A stretch of 50,353 nucleotides of DNA from an uncultured Ignavibacteria bacterium (GCA_937872315.1 CALMST010000283.1:1-50353); one strand, 5' to 3'. Counted from the first letter of the stretch, positions 35,198 to 44,891 are shown. A program made the numbers and translations. Notes: generated from the letters alone by a model not told the origin.

Positions 35198-36286
35198 ATG
35201 AATAGAGATGAATTATTAATGTCGGAATGCATTAAACTTGCGCTAAAAGGCAAAGGCTGTGTTTCCCCAAATCCACTCGTCGGAAGTGTTGTTGTCAAAG
35301 ATGATAAAATTATCGGGAAGGGATTTCATAAAAAGTTTGGTAAAGCTCATGCGGAAGTTAATGCAATTTCAGATGCGGAAAAAAACGGTTATGATGTAAA
35401 AGACACCTCTCTTTATGTAAATCTTGAACCCTGTTCTCATACCGGCAAGACACTGCCCTGCGCTGACCGGATAATTAATAAAAAAATAAGTAAAGTGTTT
35501 ATCGGAATGAAAGATCCTTTTGAAGAAGTTAACGGAAAAGGAATTCGAAAACTCAAAGCTGCAGGCATAGATGTTAAAACCGGTATATTAAAAAGTGAGT
35601 GTGAAGAACTTAATAAATTCTTCATAAAATATGTTACCCGAAAACTTCCCTACGTAAGTTTAAAAATAGCTCAGAGTATCGACGGGAAAATTGCATTAAA
35701 CAATTTCAGTTCAAAGTGGATCACCGGAAAGGAGTCCCGGAAATTTGTTCATCAGCTCAGAAGTGAATATGATGCGGTTTTAATTGGTAAGAATACTGCT
35801 CATTATGACAATCCTTCTCTGACTGTCAGGGATGTCAGAGGCAGAGATCCGTATAGAATTGTGATCGATAGAAATTCTGAACTATCACAAACTTTGAATG
35901 TGTTTAAAGATTCAAATAATCATAAGACATACATTGTAAAAGATCATTCCGGAAAGCAAAGTTACGCGAATGAGATATTGCTGAACTCTGAAAACGGCAA
36001 AATTAAGGTACCGGATATTTTGAAAGAACTTTATAAAATGAATATAAACAGTGTTCTGGTGGAAGGCGGCGCAAATCTTTATTCACAATTTGCAGGAACT
36101 GATCTTTTTGATGAAATCTATCTGTTTATTGCTCCAAAGATCATCGGAACAGGTATTTCATCTTTTGGAGATTATTCAATAAGGGATTTATCGGGTAGAA
36201 ATACTTTAAAAATAAACTATACCGGGCAATTTGCTCAGGATCTTTTAATTAATTATAAAAATGTTTACAGGAATAATACAGGATAA
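35198..36286 (+). CDS. ribD: Bifunctional riboflavin deaminase/reductase
   Basis: A 362-residue RibD. The N-terminal cytidine-deaminase-like domain (about 1-145) has the zinc site H51-x-E53 (KAHAEVNA) with C79 and C88 (EPCSHTGKTLPCAD). The C-terminal reductase domain (about 148-362) has SIDGKIALN and LVEGGANLYSQF. It converts the GTP-derived pyrimidine in two steps to 5-amino-6-ribitylamino-uracil phosphate. Its end overlaps ribE by 26 bases. No FMN riboswitch is seen upstream; the gene is in the middle of a longer operon. Confidence 0.96.
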   Translation: MNRDELLMSECIKLALKGKGCVSPNPLVGSVVVKDDKIIGKGFHKKFGKAHAEVNAISDAEKNGYDVKDTSLYVNLEPCSHTGKTLPCADRIINKKISKVFIGMKDPFEEVNGKGIRKLKAAGIDVKTGILKSECEELNKFFIKYVTRKLPYVSLKIAQSIDGKIALNNFSSKWITGKESRKFVHQLRSEYDAVLIGKNTAHYDNPSLTVRDVRGRDPYRIVIDRNSELSQTLNVFKDSNNHKTYIVKDHSGKQSYANEILLNSENGKIKVPDILKELYKMNINSVLVEGGANLYSQFAGTDLFDEIYLFIAPKIIGTGISSFGDYSIRDLSGRNTLKINYTGQFAQDLLINYKNVYRNNTG

Positions 36287-36875
36287 AGGTAAAATAGTTA
36301 AAAGAACTGTTAACAAAGATAGTATCAGATTTACTGTAAAACCGGAAAGCAAGATTTTCACAAAGAATTTAAAAATCGGTGACAGTATATCAATAAATGG
36401 TGCCTGCATGACCGTAGAAAATATTATTTCCGGTGAATTCAGCTTCACTACAATTAAAGAATCTTTGAGCAAAACCAATCTAAGTGCATTAAAGTCAGAT
36501 GACTTAGTTAATCTGGAAGAAGCAATGACTTTAAGATCAAAACTCGATGGTCATATCGTTCAGGGTCATGTAGATTGTACCGGAACAGTAAAAAAAATCA
36601 CTAAATTAAAAGACAGCTGGGAATATTTCATTGAATTCAGTTCAGAATTCAGTCAGAACATTATACCGATCGGTTCCATAGCCATTAACGGTGTTAGCCT
36701 TACAATAGCAGCAATTCCTAAAGAAAACGCAAAGAATGTGCTTATTAAAGTTGCAATAATCCCTCACACATTTAAACATACTAATTTCAGCAAATTAAAA
36801 GCCGGAGATACAGTGAATATAGAATTTGATATACTTGGAAAGTATGTTAACAGGATATTTAAAAATCATATATAG
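36261..36875 (+). CDS. ribE: Riboflavin synthase, alpha chain
   Basis: A 204-residue riboflavin synthase. It starts MFTGIIQDKGKI and has two similar lumazine-binding halves; each half carries a GDSISINGACMT/GSIAINGVSLT-type motif. It dismutates two 6,7-dimethyl-8-ribityllumazine molecules to riboflavin. It is the last gene of the plus-strand operon and is followed directly by a strong terminator. No ribH (lumazine synthase) is in the window. Confidence 0.96.
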   Translation: MFTGIIQDKGKIVKRTVNKDSIRFTVKPESKIFTKNLKIGDSISINGACMTVENIISGEFSFTTIKESLSKTNLSALKSDDLVNLEEAMTLRSKLDGHIVQGHVDCTGTVKKITKLKDSWEYFIEFSSEFSQNIIPIGSIAINGVSLTIAAIPKENAKNVLIKVAIIPHTFKHTNFSKLKAGDTVNIEFDILGKYVNRIFKNHI

Positions 36876-36881
36876 AAAAAA

Positions 36882-36917
36882 ATACCGGAAGATAAATTAG
36901 AAATTATCTTCCGGTAT
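36882..36917. terminator. Bidirectional intrinsic terminator between ribE and the thioredoxin/TPR gene
   Basis: A 14-bp perfect stem (ataccggaagataa / ttatcttccggtat) with an 8-base loop. A T-run follows on the plus strand (36920-36925), and a matching A-run precedes it, so it works for both convergent genes. Confidence 0.9.
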
Positions 36918-36951
36918 CTGTTTTTGCGGGGTTGAAAAATATCTGTAAGTA

Positions 36952-38040
36952 TTATTTATTTGCTTCCTGCTTGTTTATCTTTATCTTTTGATCCTGATAA
37001 GCTTTTTTATCATATATCTTAATTGACATGTCAATACTTTCATTGGCTTTATTTATGTCCTTATTCTGAAAATAAAGATCAGATAAAATGTAATAAACAC
37101 TTGCCTCATTAACCGTTCCCTGCACATAAGGCAGACATTTTTCCATTAAAATTATGGCTTTTTCTCTGTCAGAGTCGGTTGCTTTTTCATCTTTCATTAC
37201 GCCGTAAGCTGTTCCTATCAGATATCCTCCGTAGCTTTGTGAAACTTCAAAATCAGCGCTTCCGAATTTTGTAAATGCTTCCTGAAATGTTTTTTCCGCA
37301 GTTTCATTATCGCCTTTATCAGCATAAAATGAAGCGAGCGTCAGATAAGCGTCTTTAACTTTCCCGCTGTTAGGATATTCATTAATAAGGGACTGAATTG
37401 TAACAGGATCTTCTTTTATATAAGCCAGCATGAATTTTGCATCATCGGTATAACCTTTTTCATTTGAAGGATCCAGTGAAATTGTTTTTTCCAGATAAAC
37501 CTTCACATCGCCGTCAAGTCCATTTGATGATATTTTCTCAGCCATTAAATAATTAGCGGCGGCATCATCAGGATCAGATTCAAGCATTTTGGATATAGCT
37601 CCGTAAGTATTAACGCCATTATTGTAATCCTTCATTTTAGCAAGAAACTGTTCGGCAGGTAAATATCCATATATTCTGTCTATCTCCACACCATTTGCAT
37701 CAGCAAAGACAATTGTCGGAAATCCTTTCACTCCGTATTTTTTTGCAAGATCAGGACCTTCGCCTTTTTCGGCATCTATTTTCCAGTTGATCTGATTTGC
37801 ATTTGCAAAATCTGAAACTTCCTGATTGGTATATACTTTTCGGTCTGTTTCGACACACCATTTACACCAGTCTGTAATAAAATCTATCATTACGATCTTA
37901 TTCTCATTTTGCGCCTTTGCAAGTACTTCCTGATATGTACCGGTAGCAAAAATTACCTCTTCGGCTAATGCGGTTTTATTATATGTTATCAGCAATGCTA
38001 CCAATAACAAACTCTTAGATAAAAATGATATTAATTTCAT
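36952..38040 (-). CDS. Exported thioredoxin-fold protein with TPR repeats
   Basis: A 362-residue exported protein. The signal peptide covers residues 1-26 (cleavage after ALA). The thioredoxin-like domain covers about 30-145, with the active site W58-C59-K-W-C62, and GFPTIVFADANG supplies the cis-proline. From about 150 to 355 helical repeats are consistent with tetratricopeptide motifs (for example SDPDDAAANYLMAEK and KVKDAYLTLASFYADKGD). It should act in the periplasm as a disulfide reductase or carrier, with the TPR part binding a partner. It stands alone between terminators and intergenic spacer. Confidence 0.9.
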   Translation of the reverse strand: MKLISFLSKSLLLVALLITYNKTALAEEVIFATGTYQEVLAKAQNENKIVMIDFITDWCKWCVETDRKVYTNQEVSDFANANQINWKIDAEKGEGPDLAKKYGVKGFPTIVFADANGVEIDRIYGYLPAEQFLAKMKDYNNGVNTYGAISKMLESDPDDAAANYLMAEKISSNGLDGDVKVYLEKTISLDPSNEKGYTDDAKFMLAYIKEDPVTIQSLINEYPNSGKVKDAYLTLASFYADKGDNETAEKTFQEAFTKFGSADFEVSQSYGGYLIGTAYGVMKDEKATDSDREKAIILMEKCLPYVQGTVNEASVYYILSDLYFQNKDINKANESIDMSIKIYDKKAYQDQKIKINKQEANK

Positions 38041-38515
38041 TTTAAGGCTCCGTTTTTTATTTAGTTAAAGTAGTAATATTGATTAAATTGTTCAATGTTA
38101 AACTTAGCGTTTATCTGTATATTTATCCGGTACTGTCAGAACATTTTTTACTTAACATTTGATTTAAATCCAATTCATAAACAAAAATTTCAGATTGTGA
38201 AATAAAACAAACCTGCCTGTAAAAAATTGCTGGAAGAAATTCGGATCATAGGCGGAAATTATCTTTAAAAAAATCGGCAATTATTCTTTTCATCTTACAC
38301 CTTATAATTCAAAAGAATGAATGTAAGCCTTAAGGATATATTCTATATTTCATTAAATCGTTTTGGACGGAGTTGGTAATTGAATTATATAAAGGTTAAT
38401 AATGTTCTTGAAAATCACAATCTATTATTTTATTATTGTTCAACTTATTTTTATCAAAATTAAAAAGACCATATGATAACTAGTTATAGATTTATTTATA
38501 ACTAAAACTCAGAAA
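38041..38515. other. Divergent intergenic region, 475 bp
   Basis: Separates the thioredoxin/TPR gene (minus) from the PorV/PorQ-family gene (plus). No coding potential is seen. A nested inverted repeat is at 38476-38503, just before the plus-strand start. The remainder is AT-rich with no recognised element. Confidence 0.5.
38476..38503. promoter_or_regulatory. Nested inverted repeats before the PorV/PorQ-family gene
   Basis: ataactagttat (38476-38487) is a 12-base palindrome. Its right half also pairs with tataact at 38497-38503 (agttata-N8-tataact). The two share one arm, which gives two alternative hairpins or operator dyads ending 12 bases before the ATG at 38516. Function is unknown. Confidence 0.35.
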
Positions 38516-39475
38516 ATGAAAATAAAAAAATCTCTCCACCCGTTTCTAGTTCTTTTATTTGTAGTTTTAGCATCAAATCAGTTAAGATCCCAGACAAATA
38601 CAACTTACGATTTTTTAAAATTAGACGTCAGCGCCAGGGCTAATGCGCTTGCGGGAAGTTATATCTCCGCTACAAATGACGTAAATTCGATTTTTTATAA
38701 TCCGGCCGGAATGTCAACTCTTACCGGAACTCAGGCGGCTGCAGGCTTTTATAAATATCTACTTGATATTAATGCCGGAATTATTTCTTACGGTCAAAGA
38801 TATAAAGATGCAGGATATTTCAGCGGAGCCATCCGTTATATAAATTACGGCAGTTTTGAAAAATATGATGAAGAATCCAACAGTGTCGGGACATTTTCAG
38901 CTAATGAGATGGCGCTGTCTTTAGGCTATTCCAATACGTATAAAAATAATTTTCACTACGGAGTTAATCTGAAATTTATTTATTCGGGAATAGACGAATA
39001 TTCTTCTACTGCATTAGCCGGAGATTTCGGAGTTATGTACATATTGCCCGAATCCCATTGGAATTTTGCTCTCAGTCTTCTTAATGCCGGTTTTCAGCTG
39101 TCTCAGTATAATACCACCACAGAAGACCTTCCGCTTGATCTGAGAATTGGTCTGAGTAAAAAACTGGAACACCTTCCGCTTACAGTGCGATTTGAATTTG
39201 ACGACCTGACCGATGATACAGGTGATTTCATTGACAGATTCAAGAATCTTTCGGTCGGCGGTGAATTTGATTTCAGTGAAAATGTAAAATTCAGAATAGG
39301 ATATGATAATGGTCAGAGAGTTAATCTTGAAACAGGCAGTTCACTCGGACTGGCAGGATTTTCTACAGGTATTGGATTTAAATTCCTGGATGATTATACA
39401 GTTGATTATGCTTTTAATTCACTCGGAAATGTCGGTACTACCAATACCATAGATATTCACTTTGCAATAAAATAA
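38516..39475 (+). CDS. PorV/PorQ-family outer-membrane beta-barrel protein
   Basis: A 319-residue outer-membrane protein. The signal peptide covers about residues 1-25 (ending LRSQ). The conserved opening FLKLDVSARANALAGSYIS and NDVNSIFYNPAGMS are hallmarks of the PorV/PorQ branch of FadL-like barrels. Alternating aromatic beta-strands run to the C-terminus, which ends FAIK. PorV shuttles type IX substrates to the PorU sortase; PorQ helps attach them. The length fits PorQ better than classical PorV, but the family is broad. With the PorU-like gene in the same window, a T9SS role is likely. Confidence 0.8.
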   Translation: MKIKKSLHPFLVLLFVVLASNQLRSQTNTTYDFLKLDVSARANALAGSYISATNDVNSIFYNPAGMSTLTGTQAAAGFYKYLLDINAGIISYGQRYKDAGYFSGAIRYINYGSFEKYDEESNSVGTFSANEMALSLGYSNTYKNNFHYGVNLKFIYSGIDEYSSTALAGDFGVMYILPESHWNFALSLLNAGFQLSQYNTTTEDLPLDLRIGLSKKLEHLPLTVRFEFDDLTDDTGDFIDRFKNLSVGGEFDFSENVKFRIGYDNGQRVNLETGSSLGLAGFSTGIGFKFLDDYTVDYAFNSLGNVGTTNTIDIHFAIK

Positions 39476-39493
39476 TCATACAATTTTATATAA

Positions 39494-39527
39494 AAAAAAA
39501 CCGGATCATTGCTGAACCGGTTTTTTT
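39494..39527. terminator. Bidirectional intrinsic terminator
   Basis: An 11-bp stem (aaaaaaaccgg / ccggttttttt) with a 12-base loop, with A and T runs on both sides. It lies 19 bases after the PorV/PorQ-family stop and 20 bases beyond the end of the convergent MCE gene. Confidence 0.9.
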
Positions 39528-39546
39528 ATTTAAAAATTTTTAAGTA

Positions 39547-40458
39547 TTAAAATATATTCAGTTTAACACCGTTTTTTCTGATATTCTTTGAAAGCTTTTC
39601 TATCTGCACCAGTGTCTCATTCATGTTGTTGAAGAATTCATCATCCGAGAGAAATTTTCCAATTCCTTTATCTTTGTTCTGAAACTGTCCGACTACGACA
39701 TTAAGATTACCAACAAGTGTATCCACTGAAGTTGTAAGTGTCTGAATATCCTGAAGCGTGCTCTTCAGTTCATTTCCGTTTTCAATGACTACATTATCAA
39801 CATTACCAACAGTGTTTTCGAGTTTGGAAGTAATTCTGTTGAGTCCGTTTCTGCTGTCATTCAGCAATGAATTCAGATTCTGTGAAGATGTTGCAAGATT
39901 TGACATTGTTGTTTTAATGTTTCCCTTAAGATTTCCATCCCCTACTATATCATTTACATTCATGATAACTGAATTAAGATTATCCGTAGATGTTTTAAAC
40001 TGACCTATCAGACTTTTTACATCTGAGGTAATATCCGCAAAGGAATTCATAAGTGAAGCAAAATCAGCTCCGGGATTACCTCTCAGAGGAGTGGATGGGT
40101 CCAAGTCAGCTGTACTTTTGCCCGGTTCTATGTAAAGCACTTTACCGCCCGTTAGCTCGGTTGCTGCAATGTAAATATCATAATCTTTTTTGATCTTTAT
40201 ATTCCTGTCAATGCTGAACAATATCTTTACGGAATCTCCTGTCAGTTCTATTTTATCGATCTTACCCTTTCTTACTCCGTTAACGCTTACCATGTCGCCT
40301 TCATTTATTCCGCTCACTTTCGGAAAGTAAACGGCATATTCCTGCATTTCAAGTCCCACACTGAAACCTTTAGCCCAGAATATTGACAACAATACCACAA
40401 GCGCTGCAATAAACACAAACAATCCTACTTTAAAATCAGCATAATTCTTTTTAGCCAT
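39547..40458 (-). CDS. MCE/MlaD-family lipid-transport protein
   Basis: A 303-residue membrane-anchored protein. A single N-terminal helix lies at about residues 11-30 (VGLFVFIAALVVLLSIFWAKGF). The MCE domain covers about 36-115 (YFPKVSGINEGDMVSVNGVRKG, LTGGKVLYIEPG). A long helical, Asn/Ser/Thr-rich tail runs from about 130 to 300. MCE proteins form hexamers in the periplasm that move phospholipids between the membranes. The usual partners MlaE and MlaF are not in this window. It starts one base after greA. Confidence 0.9.
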   Translation of the reverse strand: MAKKNYADFKVGLFVFIAALVVLLSIFWAKGFSVGLEMQEYAVYFPKVSGINEGDMVSVNGVRKGKIDKIELTGDSVKILFSIDRNIKIKKDYDIYIAATELTGGKVLYIEPGKSTADLDPSTPLRGNPGADFASLMNSFADITSDVKSLIGQFKTSTDNLNSVIMNVNDIVGDGNLKGNIKTTMSNLATSSQNLNSLLNDSRNGLNRITSKLENTVGNVDNVVIENGNELKSTLQDIQTLTTSVDTLVGNLNVVVGQFQNKDKGIGKFLSDDEFFNNMNETLVQIEKLSKNIRKNGVKLNIF

Positions 40459-40459
40459 T

Positions 40460-40948
40460 TTATATTAATTTAGATATGTTAAGAATTTTATATTTTATCA
40501 TCCCGTCCGGTACATCCACTTCCACTATCTCATTTTTCTTCTTTCCCAAAAGCGCTTTCCCGATCGGTGACGTGACTGAGATCTTATCCATTTCAAAATC
40601 AGCTTCTTCAGGTGAGACAAGCGTAAAGGTAATTTCCTCTTTTGCTTTTATGTCGAGTACTTTTACAACTGATAAAATGTAAACTTCATTATCAGGCATG
40701 TCTTCAGGCGCAATTATCTTTACCTTTGACAGCATTACTTCGAGTTTTCCGATCTTGAATTCATGATGACTCTGCGCTTCTTTGGCTGCATCATATTCGG
40801 CATTCTCACTGAGATCACCGTGAGCCCTTGCTTCCGCAATTTTTTCGGCTATCTCTTTCCTTCCCTGAGTCTTTAATTCTATCAACTCATTCTCTATTTC
40901 CACTAGTCTTGATTTTGTTAAATAAACTACATCAGATGTTTTCATCAT
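40460..40948 (-). CDS. greA: Transcription elongation factor GreA
   Basis: A 162-residue GreA/GreB-type factor. The N-terminal coiled coil (LVEIENELIELKTQGRKEIAEKI) has the acidic tip region in ARAHGDLSENAEYDAAKE, which enters the RNA polymerase secondary channel and promotes cleavage of backtracked RNA. The C-terminal FKBP-like domain ends ISVTSPIGKALLGKKKNEIVEV. Its start overlaps the ribBA stop by one base (TAATG), so translation is probably coupled. The chain begins with two Met codons; either could be used. Confidence 0.96.
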   Translation of the reverse strand: MMKTSDVVYLTKSRLVEIENELIELKTQGRKEIAEKIAEARAHGDLSENAEYDAAKEAQSHHEFKIGKLEVMLSKVKIIAPEDMPDNEVYILSVVKVLDIKAKEEITFTLVSPEEADFEMDKISVTSPIGKALLGKKKNEIVEVDVPDGMIKYKILNISKLI

Positions 40949-42219
40949 TAATTAATTTTTTTCCTTTTTTTAATATTTCTGTTATTTAATTCCCGGGAAT
41001 TTATCAATAATAAATGTCCCAGTTTATCTTTTTTTGTTTGTAAATAATTTTCATTATCCGGATTTGAGGATATCTCAATCGGCACTCTTTCCGTAATTTC
41101 CAGTCCGTAAGCATTCAGACCGACTACCTTTTTCGGATTATTTGTAAGCAATCTCATTTTCCTGACTCCAAGATCCCTTAATATCTGTGCACCTACTCCG
41201 TAATCCCTCAGATCAGCTTTAAATCCGAGTTCTAAATTTGCTTCTACTGTATCCCTGCCTTCTTCCTGAAGATTGTATGCTTTGAGTTTGTTGTGAAGTC
41301 CTATTCCCCTGCCTTCCTGCCTCATATACAGTACAACACCGTTTCCCTCCTTCTCTATCATTCTTAATGACTCAAGTAACTGAGGTCTGCAGTCACATCT
41401 AAGTGAACCGAAGATGTCGCCTGTAAGACATTCCGAGTGAACTCTCACAAGTACCGGATTATCAGGATATATCTTTCCTTTAACTATGGCTATGTGTTCC
41501 TTTGAATCTACTTTACTCCTGTATAATACGATCTTGAATTTTCCAAATTCGCTTGGAAGCCCTGCATCGACTAGTCTTTCTACTAACTTTTCTTTCTTTA
41601 ATCTGTACTGGATCAGATCCTGAATGGATATCACTTTCAAATTCAATTTGTCTGCAATCTCAAAAAGATCAGGCAATCTTGCCATTTCGCCGTTGTCCTT
41701 CATTACTTCGCATAAAACTCCTGCAGGGAAATGTCCTGCCAGTTTTGCCAGATCCACTGTTGCTTCCGTATGTCCTGCTCTTCTTAATACACCTCCAGGT
41801 ACAGACTTCAAAGGAAAAATATGACCGGGTCTGCCCAGATCTTCAGGTTTCGTTTTTTTTGAAATCAATGACAGAATTGTCTTATTTCTGTCCGATGCTG
41901 AAATACCTGTGGTTGTTCCGTGCCGGTAATCAACACTCATTGTAAAAGGTGTCTCATGGAGTGATGTATTCTTTTTTGTCATGAGTGCAAGATCAAGTTC
42001 ATCAAGTCTGTCCTCTTCCATTGGCACACACATCAATCCTCTCCCGTTCTTAGACAGAAAATTGATGAGCTCCGGTGTTGACTTCTCTGCTGAGAAGATC
42101 ATATCACCTTCATTTTCTCTGTCCTCATCATCTACTACGATAACAACTTTTCCATTCTTAAAATCTGTAACCGCAGATTCGATGCTGCTTAACTTAAAAT
42201 TTTTGTTTTTTGATTTCAT
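40948..42219 (-). CDS. ribBA: Bifunctional 3,4-dihydroxy-2-butanone-4-phosphate synthase/GTP cyclohydrolase II
   Basis: A 423-residue two-domain enzyme feeding both branches of riboflavin synthesis. The DHBP synthase domain covers about 1-210, with the acidic [10 protein letters not shown] loop and [24 protein letters not shown] cyclohydrolase II follows at about 215-400, with the zinc-binding [19 protein letters not shown] and [15 protein letters not shown] basic tail ([11 protein letters not shown]) extends the C-terminus. Only 43 bases separate it from yajC, too short for an FMN riboswitch. The partner genes ribD and ribE are about 4-6 kb away on the other strand. Confidence 0.96.
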   Translation of the reverse strand: MKSKNKNFKLSSIESAVTDFKNGKVVIVVDDEDRENEGDMIFSAEKSTPELINFLSKNGRGLMCVPMEEDRLDELDLALMTKKNTSLHETPFTMSVDYRHGTTTGISASDRNKTILSLISKKTKPEDLGRPGHIFPLKSVPGGVLRRAGHTEATVDLAKLAGHFPAGVLCEVMKDNGEMARLPDLFEIADKLNLKVISIQDLIQYRLKKEKLVERLVDAGLPSEFGKFKIVLYRSKVDSKEHIAIVKGKIYPDNPVLVRVHSECLTGDIFGSLRCDCRPQLLESLRMIEKEGNGVVLYMRQEGRGIGLHNKLKAYNLQEEGRDTVEANLELGFKADLRDYGVGAQILRDLGVRKMRLLTNNPKKVVGLNAYGLEITERVPIEISSNPDNENYLQTKKDKLGHLLLINSRELNNRNIKKRKKIN

Positions 42220-42261
42220 GTTTTCTGACTGTAATTATACATTCTCTTATCCCGGTTTTTA

Positions 42262-42600
42262 TTAACCGCCTAATAAAGATTTTCTCTCAGGCTCTACATC
42301 TGTTACTCCGATAATTGTTGATACAGCCGATCTTTCCATCTTCAACTTTAAATTGTCCGATACCTTTATTAGTAAAGTCTTGTCTTCGATTCCCTCAACT
42401 GTACCGTGAATTCCTCCTGATGTAATTACCTTATCTCCTTTTTTTATGGATTCCAGAAGCTGTGCTCTTTCTTTCTGTCTTTTTTGCTGAGGTCTTAATA
42501 TCAGAAAATAAAAGATGACAATGATCAGTAAAAACGGAACTATGGAAGATAAAATTGACTCTATTCCTCCCGGTGCCTGTTGTAATAATATTAAATTCAT
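42262..42600 (-). CDS. yajC: Sec translocase auxiliary subunit YajC
   Basis: A 112-residue inner-membrane protein with a single helix at about residues 17-37, directly followed by FLILRPQQKRQKER, the YajC hallmark. The cytoplasmic part has KGDKVITSGGIHGTVEGIEDKTLLIKV. YajC associates with SecDF-YidC in protein export. It lies 70 bases downstream of tgt on the same strand, a common bacterial pairing. Confidence 0.95.
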   Translation of the reverse strand: MNLILLQQAPGGIESILSSIVPFLLIIVIFYFLILRPQQKRQKERAQLLESIKKGDKVITSGGIHGTVEGIEDKTLLIKVSDNLKLKMERSAVSTIIGVTDVEPERKSLLGG

Positions 42601-42669
42601 TATTTATTTATTTCCTTTCTGTATTATTTAAATGTTAATTGTTTGTTGAAATTTAAACCTTATAATTTC

Positions 42670-43818
42670 TTATTTGCTGTTACAGTATTTATCTATAAAA
42701 TCATTTCTGAATTCCTTAAAATTGTCATTAATTATCGATTCTCTGATCTTTTTCATTAACCATAAATAAAAACCTGTGTTATGAAGCGAAGCAAGCTGAA
42801 CTCCGAGAATTTCCCTGCTTATGAACAAATGTCTGAGATAAGACAGAGAAAAATTTTCAGATGTATAAGTTTTGCATTCTTCATCAGGCGAATTGAAATC
42901 ATTTTTATATCTGGCGCTTTTAATATTTATCTCTCCTCTTGCTGTAAATATTCTCCCGTGTCTTGCATTCCGTGTAGGCATTACGCAATCAAACATGTCT
43001 ATACCCCGTTCCACGCAATTGATAAGATCAATTGGTGTGCCTACTCCCATTAAATATCTCGGCTTTTCTGAACTCATTATGTCTGTTGAAAAATCAACTG
43101 TGTCATACATAAGATTTATATCTTCACCGACTGCAAGTCCTCCTATCGCATTTCCGTCAAAATCAATTTCTCCAAGATCTTCAATGCTCTTTTTTCTCAG
43201 ATCAGGAAATGTGCTTCCCTGATTTATCGAAAATAATCTCTGTCTGTGACCGTATCTGTCTTCAGTGTTTTTCAAATGTTCATAACATCTTTTTTCCCAT
43301 CTGGTTGTAAGGTCAATTGATCTCCGGACAATGCTCTTTTCAGAAGGATGCGGCAGACATTCGTCAAGCGGCATCATTATATCTGATCCTATAATTCTCT
43401 GAATATCAATTACTCTCTCCGGCGTAAAAAAATACTTATCACCGTTGAGATGCGATGAAAATTCAACTCCGTCATCATTATTCTTATTTAATTTTGACAG
43501 ACTGAAAAACTGAAAGCCGCCGCTGTCAGTTAACAGGCTTTTGTTCCAGTTCATGAATTTATGAAGTCCGCCTGCATTTTCTAGCACGCCGGTTCCTGGT
43601 CTCAGAAATAAATGATAAGTATTGCCGAGAATTATTCTGGTATCAAACTCATGCAGCTCCCGCTGTTCGACAGCTTTGACCGTTCCCAGTGTTCCGACTG
43701 GCATAAAAACGGGTGTCAGGATTTCAGAATGATCTGTCCGAATAATACCGGCTCTTGCCTTCAGACCGTCTTTACTTTTATGTGAAAGAACTTCAAAAAA
43801 CCTTTCCTTTATCATCAA
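42670..43818 (-). CDS. tgt: tRNA-guanine transglycosylase with incomplete zinc site
   Basis: A 382-residue bacterial Tgt, which replaces G34 with preQ1 in Asn, Asp, His and Tyr tRNAs. Catalytic D98 (LLTDSGGFQ) and nucleophile D277 (FDCVMPTRNARHG) are intact, as is the GGLAVGE loop. The usual structural zinc site is Cys-x-Cys-x-x-Cys plus His 31 residues after the first Cys. Here it reads C315-K-T317-Y-T-S320 with H346, so two of the three cysteines are lost while the spacing is kept. Flavobacterial and Bacteroides Tgt proteins, as I recall, also lack these cysteines. The fold is otherwise complete, so activity is likely. Confidence 0.94.
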   Translation of the reverse strand: MMIKERFFEVLSHKSKDGLKARAGIIRTDHSEILTPVFMPVGTLGTVKAVEQRELHEFDTRIILGNTYHLFLRPGTGVLENAGGLHKFMNWNKSLLTDSGGFQFFSLSKLNKNNDDGVEFSSHLNGDKYFFTPERVIDIQRIIGSDIMMPLDECLPHPSEKSIVRRSIDLTTRWEKRCYEHLKNTEDRYGHRQRLFSINQGSTFPDLRKKSIEDLGEIDFDGNAIGGLAVGEDINLMYDTVDFSTDIMSSEKPRYLMGVGTPIDLINCVERGIDMFDCVMPTRNARHGRIFTARGEINIKSARYKNDFNSPDEECKTYTSENFSLSYLRHLFISREILGVQLASLHNTGFYLWLMKKIRESIINDNFKEFRNDFIDKYCNSK

Positions 43819-43911
43819 TATCAGAATATAATTATCATTTACAATCTATATTTTATAACGTGTCTAAACTTTTTTTATTAAATTACTGATCTCCGGCATT
43901 TTACTTTTTTA

Positions 43912-44661
43912 CTATCTTATCGCTTCCCATTCTTTAGATATCGATTTTTTAAACAAAAAAACCGAGACCGAATTTTTTCCCCAGTCCCAGATCACTCTTG
44001 GATAACCGAATCTTCTGTATCGTCTCGGGGATTCATAAATTACCAGATCCCGTCTGAATTTTATCTTTCCGAATTTTCTTAATCTCTTATATAAATCAAA
44101 ATCTTCTCCCGCTGCCAGATTCTCATCATATCCATTTACCATCAGAAAATATTTCCTCGGTATTATATGACATTCACCTCTTCCCATGCCCATAAAAAAC
44201 TTATTGAGCATTGCAGTATAATTATTGTAAAATCCGTGAAAAATTGTATCCGAAAGTTTTCTTTCTTCCGGAAAGACTTCTATTTTACATGCAACTGCTG
44301 AGATACCATCATCCGAAATTTCTTTGATTATTTCATTAAAGAACAATTCAGGATCTCTTATGATCGTATCCGCATTTAAAAAAATAAGAACATCTCTCTG
44401 AGAATCCATAGCACCGGCATTTCTTCCCTGAGAGATGTTCTGCGGAAAATTCTCTCTGTAATCCACTATCCTGTCAGCATATTTTCCCGCTATTGAAAGT
44501 GTCGAATCTCTGCTTCCTCCGTCACTGACAATGATCTCAAGATCATATCTGTTTCTGACTTCTTTTGTGAACTGACTTAATGTTCTTTCTATTAATTTTT
44601 CTTCATTGAGTGCCGGAATAATTATGCTTATTCCTTTTCTGACATTCTGAAGATCATGCAT
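43912..44661 (-). CDS. Family 2 glycosyltransferase
   Basis: A 249-residue GT-A glycosyltransferase. [18 protein letters not shown] opens it, with [10 protein letters not shown] as the nucleotide-binding motif and FLNADTII as the DxD-like motif. [20 protein letters not shown] and [15 protein letters not shown] are typical of the acceptor side of DPM1-like family 2 enzymes. A C-terminal segment ([17 protein letters not shown]) may associate with the membrane. It overlaps rpmB by 8 bases, which is unusual company and gives no clue to the acceptor. Confidence 0.88.
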   Translation of the reverse strand: MHDLQNVRKGISIIIPALNEEKLIERTLSQFTKEVRNRYDLEIIVSDGGSRDSTLSIAGKYADRIVDYRENFPQNISQGRNAGAMDSQRDVLIFLNADTIIRDPELFFNEIIKEISDDGISAVACKIEVFPEERKLSDTIFHGFYNNYTAMLNKFFMGMGRGECHIIPRKYFLMVNGYDENLAAGEDFDLYKRLRKFGKIKFRRDLVIYESPRRYRRFGYPRVIWDWGKNSVSVFLFKKSISKEWEAIR

Positions 44662-44866
44662 TTATAAGTATTCCGGTACCTTTTTTATCTATGGTTTTTA
44701 ATCCGTTTGCGGATACTTTTATTGTGACCCATCTTTTTTCTTCTTCTATCCAGATTCTTTTCTTCTGAAGATTGGGAAGTTGTCTTCTCTTTGATTTGTT
44801 ATTGGCGTGAGAGACGTTGTTTCCTGTTAATGGTCTTTTGCCGGTAACTTTACATACCTTTGACAT
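44654..44866 (-). CDS. rpmB: 50S ribosomal protein L28
   Basis: A 70-residue basic protein beginning [28 protein letters not shown], the L28 signature, and continuing PNLQKKRIW with [18 protein letters not shown] at the C-terminus. A Shine-Dalgarno sequence (AAAAGGAG) lies about 10 bases upstream, clearer than most sites here. It follows the small 68-residue gene by 25 bases. Confidence 0.97.
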   Translation of the reverse strand: MSKVCKVTGKRPLTGNNVSHANNKSKRRQLPNLQKKRIWIEEEKRWVTIKVSANGLKTIDKKGTGILINA

Positions 44867-44891
44867 TTAATATTTCTCCTTTTAGTTTTTC

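Noticed and set aside
40948-42261. FMN riboswitch upstream of ribBA
   Set aside because: Only 43 bases separate ribBA from yajC, too short for the element, and no matching sequence is seen before ribD either.
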